From Opitutaceae bacterium (lineage in GTDB: Bacteria; Verrucomicrobiota; Verrucomicrobiia; Opitutales; Opitutaceae), in assembly GCA_003168315.1 (NCBI GenBank), contig PMSP01000063.1:1-6893 (forward strand): a DNA stretch of 6,893 bases, written 5' to 3'. Position numbers and translations under genes: made by a program. Of the stretch, positions 1 to 6,552 are shown piece by piece. The notes under the pieces are model-generated. The model was not told the origin of the DNA. It did no database searches and worked only from the letters and a program-made list of their open reading frames with translations. Numbering within the stretch: position 1 is the first letter of the stretch; every line of letters begins with the position of its first letter.

Positions 1-482
1 TGAACATCAAGATCCTGCTGGCGGACAGTGTCGGCCGCGGCGATCTCGCCCCAGACGATCGCAACCGGTTGCTGCATGAGATGACCGGCGAGGTGGGCGC
101 GCTGGTCCTGAAGCACAACTACCACCAGAACCGGGCCATCGCCGCGGCCCGCGCCCAGGCGACGGCGATGCTCCATGTGCATGCTCGTTACCTGCGCAAA
201 CTCGAGCGGGACCGGCAGTTGCGGCGCCGCCTTGAGGTGCTGCCCGGGGACAAGGTGATCGCGGAGCGCCGGTCGGCGGGAATGGGCCTGACCGGGCCCG
301 AGTTCGCCATCCTGCTCGCCCAGGCCAAGATCGCTACCGCGCAGGAGATGCTGAATTCCGCCCTGCCCGATGATCCCTACCTGCAGTCGGTGGTCCGGGA
401 TATCCGGTTCAAGCCGGCCCTCGCGGACGGCAAGCCTGTCGAAGGCGTCGCGCCGGTCAGCCTGGACCGCCTGAAGAGCTGA
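1..482 (+). CDS. NAD-dependent glutamate dehydrogenase, 3' fragment with a foreign-looking C-terminal tail
   Basis: The frame is open from base 3 to the TGA at 480-482, so the 5' part lies outside the window. The first ~125 visible residues match the region after the catalytic domain of the large (~1,600 aa) bacterial NAD-glutamate dehydrogenase, which oxidises glutamate to 2-oxoglutarate and ammonia in the cytoplasm. Recognisable blocks are EMTGEVGALVL, ARAQATAMLHVHARY, LPGDKVIAERRSAG, LTGPEFAILLAQAKIA and LPDDPYL. Family members normally continue for several hundred residues beyond DDPYL. Here the similarity ends and the last ~30 residues (SVVRDIRFKPALADGKPVEG onward) look like the last strand of a TonB C-terminal domain. 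The other two frames past this point do not resume a GDH-like sequence, so a simple frameshift is unlikely. The gene is probably non-functional as GDH, or the sequence is a rearrangement or assembly join. Family call is firm; the nature of the tail is inference. Confidence 0.72.
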   Translation, partial: NIKILLADSVGRGDLAPDDRNRLLHEMTGEVGALVLKHNYHQNRAIAAARAQATAMLHVHARYLRKLERDRQLRRRLEVLPGDKVIAERRSAGMGLTGPEFAILLAQAKIATAQEMLNSALPDDPYLQSVVRDIRFKPALADGKPVEGVAPVSLDRLKS

Positions 483-491
483 CATGGGGTG

Positions 492-515
492 CCCGCCGCG
501 CCCATGCGCGGCGGG
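492..515 (+). terminator. GC-rich hairpin after the GDH fragment, possible terminator
   Basis: A perfect 10-bp inverted repeat, CCCGCCGCGC at 492-501 and its complement at 506-515, encloses a 4-nt loop. It begins 10 nt after the stop codon. No T-run follows, so it is not a classical intrinsic terminator, but such hairpins are common at gene ends in GC-rich genomes. The rest of the 483-711 spacer holds no gene. A short palindrome (CAATCGATTG, 638-647) is the only other structure I noticed there. Confidence 0.4.
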
Positions 516-711
516 GATGCGGGCAGATTCCAGGGTTGGGAATGGCGCCAAATCTGGCGGCGATCCCCAGGGCGAATATTGGCCCCTACACCCAGAAACG
601 ACGGGCCTGCGCAAATCGCTCGAGACGCGTAGATTTTCAATCGATTGTCATTGAATTGCTTGTAGCGCTTTCCAATTGGCTGGCATGTGCTGAGCATCTG
701 CCTGACATCGC

Positions 712-1671
712 ATGAGACTCACAGCCCGTTCGATCCCCGGCTCGTTCGATTGCCTCCACGCGAGCTTGTCCAACTTCATTAAGTTGAGCGCGGTGATCTT
801 TGCCGCCAGCGCGACGATTTCCTTGGCCGCCCCAAGCTCAACCGATGCCCAGGGGGTCGTCGGAATCGAAGCCGTGTCGTCGAAGGTGACCAAGGACTAC
901 GTCCGCGTCAGGCTTCCGGACGGCTCATTCCAGCCCGAATTCTACGCGTTTGGAAAAGGAGGATATTGGAGCGGCGAAATTGACGACGCCACGATCGATA
1001 AGCTGACCTTCCTCGACGTGGCGCACACCATCGCGAAACCTCTGGAAGTCCAGAAGTACATCCCGGCAACGGACCCGAACAAGACGAAGCTCCTCATCAT
1101 GGTCTATTGGGGAACGACCATCGTTCCTCCCCCATACGAGGAGGATCCGCTCTATTACAACTATGAGCAGGCTCTCTCGGAATATCGGCTGCTGTTGTCC
1201 GAGGGTCAGGCGGGCGAGGCGGACAACGTGCTCAGTTCCGGGCTCCATCAGCTCGACATTGAGAACCATCGCAGGGACCAGATCGACTTCAGGAACGCGA
1301 TGATGATTGGCTACGATGCCGGCGGCTTGGTCGGCACGGACTATGGGAGGTATATCTCCCACAGCGCCCTGGGCTGGGACCGGCGGGATCAGATGGATGA
1401 AATCGAGGACAACCGGTATTTCGTCGTCCTGATGGCCTATGACTTTCAGCTGCTCTGGAAGCAGAAGAAGCACAAGCTCCTCTGGGAAACGCGCTTCAGC
1501 ATTAACGAGAAGCACAACCAGTTCGACAAGGCTCTCCCGGCGATGGTCGAGTACGCCTCGAAGTATTTCGGCCAGCCGAGCAACGGGCTGAAGAGGAACC
1601 GACTCTCCGAGGGCCACGTTGAGATTGGTGAGCCGACCGTCATCGAGTTCCTCTTCGGAAGCAAGAAATGA
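712..1671 (+). CDS. exported protein of unknown function, 319 aa
   Basis: I recognise no named domain and assign no function. The ATG at 712 gives an unusually long N-terminal region before a hydrophobic segment at residues ~25-40 (LSAVIFAASATISLA), a likely Sec signal peptide cleaved around SLA/AP. A TTG at 766 (residue 19) would give a more ordinary signal peptide beginning SNFIK; neither start has a clear Shine-Dalgarno. The mature part has no further membrane segment and is rich in aromatic and charged residues. Notable stretches are RVRLPDGSFQPEFYAFGKGG (65-84), LTFLDVAHTIAKPL (98-111), KLLIMVYWGTT (126-136) and GYDAGGLVGTDYG (200-212). The ending EPTVIEFLFGSKK is complete. The sequence reads like a family of secreted hypothetical proteins I associate with Opitutaceae, which fits the nusA at the other end; this is memory, not a search. 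Probably periplasmic or secreted, and likely transcribed alone. Confidence 0.8.
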   Translation: MRLTARSIPGSFDCLHASLSNFIKLSAVIFAASATISLAAPSSTDAQGVVGIEAVSSKVTKDYVRVRLPDGSFQPEFYAFGKGGYWSGEIDDATIDKLTFLDVAHTIAKPLEVQKYIPATDPNKTKLLIMVYWGTTIVPPPYEEDPLYYNYEQALSEYRLLLSEGQAGEADNVLSSGLHQLDIENHRRDQIDFRNAMMIGYDAGGLVGTDYGRYISHSALGWDRRDQMDEIEDNRYFVVLMAYDFQLLWKQKKHKLLWETRFSINEKHNQFDKALPAMVEYASKYFGQPSNGLKRNRLSEGHVEIGEPTVIEFLFGSKK

Positions 1672-1852
1672 GGCTAATGGCATTCGGCATCCTGAGATTT
1701 GATCGAGATCGGCCGCGGTCCTTTCCTTCGACTTGTTTGCCGGGTGCGCCAGCCGCCGATCGTTGGCCTTGAGCGGCCGGCGAAATTGCTTGTCACCGGT
1801 TTTCGGTGAAACCGTAATAGTCGCGAGGGGGTTCGGAGAGAGCCTCCCCACC

Positions 1853-2113
1853 ATGCCCGAGAAACCTCCAACAGATGGGATGGCGCCTCGAAAGCTGGCT
1901 CCTGTTTGGCGAGCCCTTATTGAGGTCTGCTTCATCATATTCCTCTATTATTCGAATCTCTTGATGGGGGAATATGAACGTTCGGGACAAGGACGAACCA
2001 AGGGACTTTTTTGGGCTATGCAGGACATCCTAACCGAAACCAATTTCACCGTAGCCGTCGCAACTGCACTTATCGGATACCTAGTCTTTGAGTTCCTCAG
2101 AAAAAGATTCTAG
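1853..2113 (+). CDS. small two-helix membrane protein, 86 aa
   Basis: The open frame extends upstream to 1733, but I choose the ATG at 1853. The N-terminal extension is composition-noise-like, and a purine-rich GGAGAG at 1835-1840 lies upstream, although somewhat far (12 nt). The protein begins MPEKPPTDGMAPRKL, then has a first hydrophobic helix at ~20-37 (ALIEVCFIIFLYYSNLLMG), a hydrophilic loop (EYERSGQGRTKGLFWAMQDI) and a second helix at ~64-81 ending FEFLRKRF. The basic residues before helix 1 and after helix 2 suggest that both termini are cytoplasmic. It resembles small conserved membrane proteins of unknown function; I cannot name a family or role. It lies 181 bp after the exported-protein gene, so an operon link is possible but not shown. 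Confidence 0.7.
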   Translation: MPEKPPTDGMAPRKLAPVWRALIEVCFIIFLYYSNLLMGEYERSGQGRTKGLFWAMQDILTETNFTVAVATALIGYLVFEFLRKRF

Positions 2114-2251
2114 CAACAATCGTAGTCAGCAATCGCGCCCAATTTCTCTCGGCCCCCTGTTTGGCGCCTGGGTTCCGCTTCAAACTCAACGGGTTCAAAA
2201 TCTTCTTGCCGGTCTCGCCGACCGATGAGCATTCTAGACAATTCAGGATAA

Positions 2252-2326
<75 letters not shown>

Positions 2327-2337
2327 TCACAGATAAT

Positions 2338-2365
2338 GGCTCTCCACCATGAAGTGGGGACAGGG
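2338..2365 (+). repeat. left terminal inverted repeat of the ISL3 element
   Basis: This 28-bp end matches the reverse complement of 3590-3617 at 23 positions. GGCTCT is shared at the outer end and GAAGTGGGGACA (2351-2362) is the longest shared block. It is the transposase-binding end downstream of the transposase stop codon. Confidence 0.85.
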
Positions 2366-2389
2366 AACGTAGACGGACGAGGTTATGGG

Positions 2390-3571
2390 TTATCCGCATT
2401 GAGCGAGGACACGCAAGCGGTAGTTTTTTACGGAGCGGAAGCCGTAGGCTCTTCGCTGTATTAATTTCATCTTACGATGGAAGCCCTCGGTAATGGCGTT
2501 GTTCCTGGTGAAGCGCCACATGCAGCCAATTTCCTCGGTCCATTCGGACAGGGTTTTGGCGAGGGTAGCAGCGGCCTCGAGGCCGCTGCCTCGCAGGGTT
2601 TCGATAAAGCCGAAGAGCTGGCGGGCGTTGTCGCGGCATTGGTCTGGTGACTGGTTTTTCAGGCACAAGAGCGAGAAGATCTGCTCTTTGAGTTCGTAGA
2701 CCGCCTGGAGCTCGGGATACCGGGCGAAGAGTGCTTCCAGGTTTTGGCGTTGATGGGGTTCCAAACGATGGGCTCGGCTGCGCAGCAGGCCAAGCCACGC
2801 TCGGTTCCAGCCGAGATCGGGACAGAGCTGGCGGGCTACGCGCATGAGATGCATTCCCGCCACGCGCACCGCGTGGAAGCGATCCGCCACGATCCTCGCT
2901 CTGGGGAACCAGCGTTTGACGAGAAGGCGGTAGGTGTTCGACAGATCGATGCACACCATCCGGACTCCGTCACGACCGCGAAGCGTGGAGAGATAACCGG
3001 CCAATTCCGGCTCACTGCGCCCCGGGCTAATGTCGAAGACCCGGTGCTTCTTCAGATCGCAAAAGGTCGTCATGAAGCGCTGGCCTCGATGCAGGGTATG
3101 CTCGTCTATGCCCAGGAACCTCGGGCAATCCAGACTCAACCTCTCCTTGGCCTTGCGTTCGGTAAACTGCGCGTAGATCCGGCTTACCGTTGCCTGGCCC
3201 AAGTGTTCCCTTTGCGACAGCCGCGACGCGCAGATGCCGTCGTCGTGGCGCCGGTACATTTCCTCTCGCCAGCGCTCCGTGCTGTGCCGCCTGGGAGTAA
3301 TGCCGGGCAGCGGCTGCACGAAACTGCGCTCGCAGCCCATGCACCGCCACCGGTGGCAATCAATCTGAAGCCAGCACTCCAAGCCGCAGCAGTCCAAGTG
3401 CCTGACCCTGCGTTGGTACCGGCCCTTGCTGCGGAGGCGATCGCCTCCGCAGCAAGGGCACGCTTGGGGCCTCTCTTCGGCCTCAAGGAAGAACCGCACT
3501 TTCAATTGTTTGCGCTCAACCTGGATAGTGCGGTATCCAGAAAGCGTTAGTTCAGTCATCATCGGGGACAT
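2390..3571 (-). CDS. ISL3-family DDE transposase, 393 aa
   Basis: The enzyme cuts and moves the surrounding IS. It has the family order: an N-terminal zinc-binding region (CPCC at 38-41, CMGC at 77-80), a helix-turn-helix segment around 110-135 (ASRLSQREHLGQATVSRIY), then the DDE catalytic domain. Likely catalytic acids are D156 in FLGIDEHTLHRG, D209 in MVCIDLSNTY and E362 in NNAITEGFHRKMK. The end RLRVLAQCG is normal for the family, so the protein looks full length with no frameshift, and the element may still be active. The first ATG (3571) lies inside a hairpin. ATGs at 3562 and 3559 (MMTELTLSGY) are plausible true starts and would match typical ISL3 N-termini better. No clear ribosome-binding site is visible. 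A perfect 38-bp palindrome lies within codons 38-50. Confidence 0.92.
   Translation of the reverse strand: MSPMMTELTLSGYRTIQVERKQLKVRFFLEAEERPQACPCCGGDRLRSKGRYQRRVRHLDCCGLECWLQIDCHRWRCMGCERSFVQPLPGITPRRHSTERWREEMYRRHDDGICASRLSQREHLGQATVSRIYAQFTERKAKERLSLDCPRFLGIDEHTLHRGQRFMTTFCDLKKHRVFDISPGRSEPELAGYLSTLRGRDGVRMVCIDLSNTYRLLVKRWFPRARIVADRFHAVRVAGMHLMRVARQLCPDLGWNRAWLGLLRSRAHRLEPHQRQNLEALFARYPELQAVYELKEQIFSLLCLKNQSPDQCRDNARQLFGFIETLRGSGLEAAATLAKTLSEWTEEIGCMWRFTRNNAITEGFHRKMKLIQRRAYGFRSVKNYRLRVLAQCG
3422..3459. repeat. perfect 38-bp palindrome inside the transposase gene
   Basis: Bases 3422-3440 are the exact reverse complement of 3441-3459, with no loop and the centre at CGA/TCG. Because it is a palindrome, both DNA strands read ALAAEAIASAARA in one shifted frame. 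In the transposase frame it encodes residues 38-50, the CPCC zinc knuckle and the following GGDRLRSKG. It could form a cruciform in DNA or a long hairpin in the mRNA. Confidence 0.95.
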
Positions 3572-3599
3572 GGTAGCCCGTTACGGGCGCCATGTCCCC
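3564..3599 (-). promoter_or_regulatory. hairpin over the transposase start codon
   Basis: GGGGACATGG (3564-3573) and CCATGTCCCC (3590-3599) are inverted copies. GCCCG/CGGGC form the inner stem, a small bulge separates the two stems, and the loop is TTA (3581-3583). The outer arm overlaps the right terminal repeat, and the inner arm contains the first ATG of the transposase. In minus-strand RNA reading in from outside, this would hide that ATG. Some IS elements use such a structure to limit transposase made from neighbouring promoters. The structure is visible; the role is inference. Confidence 0.55.
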
Positions 3600-3617
3600 A
3601 CTTCCCGATGAAGAGCC
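3590..3617 (-). repeat. right terminal inverted repeat of the ISL3 element
   Basis: Read on the minus strand it begins GGCTCTTCATCGGGAAGTGG and is 23/28 identical to the left end. It lies just upstream of the transposase gene and shares bases with the start-codon hairpin. Confidence 0.85.
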
Positions 3618-3634
3618 ATTTTTCGCCGGCGGGC

Positions 3635-4162
3635 CTAGGCTTCCTGGAGCACCGGCGCCGCCTTCCTCTCCCGATACCTGCGCCAGACGACGTGGACAAC
3701 GTACGCCAATATGAGGGCGTTCAGCAGGAGGATGGACACCTTGAACCATGTGAAGTGGCGGGCCGTGGCGAGGCATTCCTCAGGAACGAACAGGGCGGTG
3801 GAGATGACGACCAGGTACTCCGCCCAGGCGGCGCCGAACCACAGGCCCAGGCCCTCGAGCAGCTGGATCGAGGCATAGAGCGCCGAAAGCATCCCCAGTC
3901 GGATCAACGTCGACGGCTCGACCAGGCCCAGCTTCTCCAGCGCAAGCTCGACGTAGTGGTTCTCAGGGGAAATCCGGGCCAGCTGGACGAAGTGGAGGGC
4001 GACGGCGGCCACGTTCCGGTGGATCATGTCGAACACCCCGAGCGAGAGCCCCGACAGGGCCACGCCCTTCGTGATCTTCGCGCCCGCGATGATCTTCAGC
4101 CCGATGGGGGCCTTCTTCGCCGGGACGGCGGGGGCTGGCGTTGAAACTGGCTCGGGGTTCAC
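3635..4162 (-). CDS. DUF2127 family membrane protein, 175 aa
   Basis: A predicted inner-membrane protein of the DUF2127 family, function unknown. I prefer the GTG at 4162 because GGAG lies 5 nt upstream of it. The frame also has a TTG at 4201, which would add 13 residues without hydrophobic character. After a proline/alanine-rich head, four hydrophobic segments are seen at about 20-45, 87-108, 113-125 and 140-160. The family-typical block EGLGLWFGAAWAEYL, followed by a TALFVPEE motif, lies at about 103-129. A basic tail (WRRYRERK) follows the last helix. The gene lies 76 bp downstream of the TPR/glycosyltransferase-like gene on the same strand and may be co-transcribed with it. A GC-rich hairpin at 4218-4238, just after that gene's stop, could reduce read-through. 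The IS begins 17 bp after this gene's stop, so the native downstream region is not present. Confidence 0.82.
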   Translation of the reverse strand: MNPEPVSTPAPAVPAKKAPIGLKIIAGAKITKGVALSGLSLGVFDMIHRNVAAVALHFVQLARISPENHYVELALEKLGLVEPSTLIRLGMLSALYASIQLLEGLGLWFGAAWAEYLVVISTALFVPEECLATARHFTWFKVSILLLNALILAYVVHVVWRRYRERKAAPVLQEA

Positions 4163-4238
4163 GTAAACTCCACAGTCTTGTTTCCGCGGGAATTGTTTCA
4201 ACCTTATCCGGTCTTTCGGCCCGGGGGAGCCCCTGGCC

Positions 4239-6314
4239 CTAGCGAGCCTTTTCCCGCTGGAGGAGCTCGAGCCTCTCCCGAAGGTCGGAGAACCCGGGGT
4301 TGATCTCCAGCGCCAGCCTCCACTCGTACTCCGCCTTGTCGATCAGCCCCTTTTTCGCGTACTCGATCCCGAGGTTCCGGTGCGCGTCGGCAAACCCCGG
4401 GTTTATCCTCAGCGTCTCCAGGTACTCGGCGACGGCGTCGTCCGAGCGTCCCGGGAGCCTGGAGAGCAGGATCGCGAGGTTGAAGTGGACGGGCGCGAGT
4501 CCCGGGTGCGAGTGGAGAACCCGGGCATAGTTGGCCAGCGCGTCGGCCTCCCTCCCGGGGATCCTCGCGAGTTCGCCGGCCAGGTTCACCCTGGCCGGAA
4601 CGTTCTCCGGGTCGAGGCTCAGCGCCGCCTCGTATTCCGACACGGCCTCGGCCTCCCCCATGGGGGCCGCCGCGAGCGCATTCGCGAGACCGAAGTGCGC
4701 CGCCACGCTGTTCGGGTTCAGGCGCAAGGCCTCGCGGTACTCCCGGAGGGCCTCGGCGCCCCCTCCCTGCGTCCCGGCCAGGATGTTCGCGAGGTTCAGG
4801 TGGGGCTCGGCGAGGCCGGGCGCGTAGCGCTCGGCGAGGAGGAAGTGCTCCCGCGCGGCCGCCTTGTCGCCCGAGACCCGCAGCAGCATCGTGCCGAGGT
4901 TGTTCTGCGCCTCCCCGTCGGCGGGGTTCAAGTCAACGCCCCGGCTGAACTCCCCCAGCGCCTCCGCGGAACCTCCAGGCCGCGCCGAGAGCTCGTCTCC
5001 CAGCAGGTCGTGGGCCTTCCAGGACTCCGGGTTTCCGGCCAGGATCGCGCGGTACAGGGGCTCCGGACCCTGGTACTCGCGGCTCTGCCGGTTCGACCTC
5101 AAAACGAGCGCGGCGATCACGACCGCGGCGACGGCCCAGCCGGCCGGCCGCAGGGCCGGCGCAAGCCGGGAAAGCGCGCCGGCGAAGCCGATCGCCGCGG
5201 CCGCGAATATCCCGAGGCTTGCCAGGTACTGGAAGTGGTCGGCGACGTAGGAGAAGAGGAACGGGTACACGTTGACGAACCCGAGCGCCGGGAAGAGCGA
5301 GCCCGCGAAGAACAGCCACGCCGCAAGCGGGCCGCGGCATCGGCCCCTGATGAGGAACAGGACCAGCGTGAGGGCGACGGCCGCCGCGAGGTAGCCGTAC
5401 CAGGCGCCGGACTCCGCCGGCACGTCCCAGTGCGGGTAGAAGAAGAGGAGCTCAGAAGGCCACGCCAGCTTGGACAGGTAGAACCAGAGGATGCGCGACG
5501 CGAGGAGGAGGCGCTGCAGGGGCGGAAGGACAAAGACGGCGCCGCTCGCGCCGATCACCGAGCGCTCGACCCATGCCGTCACGACCCCCGCCGCGAGCGC
5601 CGCCAGGAACCAGGGGATGAGGGGCCGCACCTCGCGCCTCCATGAAACGCGGCCGTTGACCCACCAGAGGACGACCAGGAGCGCCGCGGGCAGGCTCGAG
5701 GTGACGCTCTTCGTCCCGAGGGCGAGGACGAAGAGCGCGGAGGCGAGGAGGTAGCTCCGCAGCCGCCCGCTCTCCCGGAAGGAGAGGAAGGCGAGGCCGG
5801 CCAGGAGGTAGAAGTTGAGGGAGAGCGTGTTCTTCTGCTCCGACATCCACGCGACCGACTCCACGCAGACCGGATGGACGGCGAAGAGGACGGCGGCCAG
5901 CACGGCGGCGCCGGCGGGGAGCGCTCCCGGATGCGGCCCCCCCGGCGATTCCGGCGGCCGCCCGCGCAGGCCGCCGAGCCTCTGGAGAACGACGGCGAGG
6001 AGGCAGCACGCAAGCGCGTGCAGGACGACGTTTGCCAGGTGATAGCCCAGGGTCGAGTCGCCCCAGATCCGGTGCTCCACCCAGAAGGCAGAGTGGAGGA
6101 CCGGGTAGTACTGCTCCGTGGCCCTTACCCCGGACCAGATTCGGCCGAGCCCGGACAATCCCCTCAGGTCCGCGCGCGTCACGTGCGATCCGTCGTCCCA
6201 GACCATCGCCCCGGTCAGCGCGGGCCAGTAGCAGGCGAGGACAAGCCCGAGGATCACCGCGCCCCAGCCGGCGAGGGCGAGGCGGCCCTGCGCTCGTTGG
6301 CTTTGCGGCACCAT
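4239..6314 (-). CDS. polytopic GT-C glycosyltransferase-like protein with C-terminal TPR repeats, 691 aa
   Basis: The N-terminal ~405 residues are a multi-pass membrane domain of about ten hydrophobic helices; residues 430-680 form about seven tetratricopeptide repeats. This matches the layout of TMTC-type O-mannosyltransferases and their bacterial relatives, which belong to the GT-C fold and use lipid-linked sugars. Supporting motifs are the acidic pair in MVWDDGSHV (39-41) after the first helix, EQYYPVLHSAFW (67-78), HPVCVESVAWMSEQKNTLS (147-165) and YVADHFQYLA (356-365). The loop acids would be the candidate catalytic residues; activity is not proven, and sugar and acceptor are unknown. 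Six of the seven TPR units have an extra residue or two between the helices (GG, MGE or GRE type loops), while the last (KGLIDKAEYEW) is canonical. The ATG at 6314 has GGAG only 2 nt upstream; the adjacent GTG (6311) has better spacing and may be the real start. It is divergent from nusA. Confidence 0.82.
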   Translation of the reverse strand: MVPQSQRAQGRLALAGWGAVILGLVLACYWPALTGAMVWDDGSHVTRADLRGLSGLGRIWSGVRATEQYYPVLHSAFWVEHRIWGDSTLGYHLANVVLHALACCLLAVVLQRLGGLRGRPPESPGGPHPGALPAGAAVLAAVLFAVHPVCVESVAWMSEQKNTLSLNFYLLAGLAFLSFRESGRLRSYLLASALFVLALGTKSVTSSLPAALLVVLWWVNGRVSWRREVRPLIPWFLAALAAGVVTAWVERSVIGASGAVFVLPPLQRLLLASRILWFYLSKLAWPSELLFFYPHWDVPAESGAWYGYLAAAVALTLVLFLIRGRCRGPLAAWLFFAGSLFPALGFVNVYPFLFSYVADHFQYLASLGIFAAAAIGFAGALSRLAPALRPAGWAVAAVVIAALVLRSNRQSREYQGPEPLYRAILAGNPESWKAHDLLGDELSARPGGSAEALGEFSRGVDLNPADGEAQNNLGTMLLRVSGDKAAAREHFLLAERYAPGLAEPHLNLANILAGTQGGGAEALREYREALRLNPNSVAAHFGLANALAAAPMGEAEAVSEYEAALSLDPENVPARVNLAGELARIPGREADALANYARVLHSHPGLAPVHFNLAILLSRLPGRSDDAVAEYLETLRINPGFADAHRNLGIEYAKKGLIDKAEYEWRLALEINPGFSDLRERLELLQREKAR

Positions 6315-6445
6315 TTCTCCAATTTACCCGTCCAGGGAGCGCCGAATCAACCCCCGGTTTGAGAACACCATGCGGAATTGGGCGCCTTTCGCGGCGCCGA
6401 ATTCGGCCGGTCGGCCCGCCCGCCCGCGCCCCGCCGGGGGTAGGC

Positions 6446-6475
6446 TTGACAAGATTTGCGGGCGCGGGGTATGTT
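6446..6475 (+). promoter_or_regulatory. sigma-70-type promoter for nusA
   Basis: TTGACA at 6446-6451 matches the -35 consensus perfectly. TATGTT at 6470-6475 is a fair -10, and the spacer is 18 bp. Transcription would start near 6482, giving a leader of about 70 nt before the nusA ATG. The remainder of the 6315-6552 divergent spacer contains no gene, and I see no convincing minus-strand promoter in it. Confidence 0.72.
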
Positions 6476-6506
6476 ACACGTTCTTTATCACACTCACTTT
6501 TAGTTG

Positions 6507-6536
6507 AAAGTGGGCCCTGGGGCCCGCTTTTTTTTT
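6507..6536 (+). terminator. intrinsic-terminator-like hairpin in the nusA leader
   Basis: The arms AAAGTGGGCCC (6507-6517) and GGGCCCGCTTT (6520-6530) pair with one G-T pair, closing on a tiny loop, and are followed by nine Ts (6528-6536). It lies about 25 nt after the predicted start of transcription and 16 nt before the nusA ATG. Orientation is plus only; the other strand has no T-run on the exit side. It probably acts as a premature terminator or attenuator. It cannot be the end of an upstream plus-strand gene because none is present there. Confidence 0.75.
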
Positions 6537-6552
6537 CCCACAATTCCAACCT

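Larger units (their letters stand above)
2338..3617 (-). mobile_element. ISL3-family insertion sequence, ~1.28 kb
   Basis: The element is bounded by terminal inverted repeats and contains one transposase gene on the minus strand. The ends start with GGCTCT, typical of ISL3 elements, and the length fits the family (about 1.2-1.6 kb). The left edge lies 11 bp after the tRNA CCA end, and the right edge lies 17 bp after the stop codon of the DUF2127 gene. ISL3 elements normally make 8-bp direct target repeats. The flanks here are CAGATAAT (2330-2337) and ATTTTTCG (3618-3625), which do not match. Either the element took part in a rearrangement, the duplication has decayed, or the boundary is slightly off. 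Confidence 0.88.

Noticed and set aside
925..1938. 337-aa minus-strand frame
   Set aside because: Antisense shadow of the exported-protein gene; no recognisable domain, and the plus-strand frame has a signal peptide and ordinary composition.
2744..3550. Long plus-strand open frame (268 aa) opposite the transposase
   Set aside because: It is a shadow of the ISL3 transposase in a GC-rich region, with no domain and no start signal.
4218..4238. Hairpin after the TPR gene as a definite terminator
   Set aside because: The stem has a mismatch and no T-run follows on the minus strand, so it is mentioned only as a possible partial barrier.
4380..5645. 421-aa plus-strand frame opposite the TPR gene
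   Set aside because: Low-complexity Arg/Glu/Gly/Pro-rich sequence typical of the antisense of a GC-rich gene; the minus strand encodes clear helices and TPR repeats.
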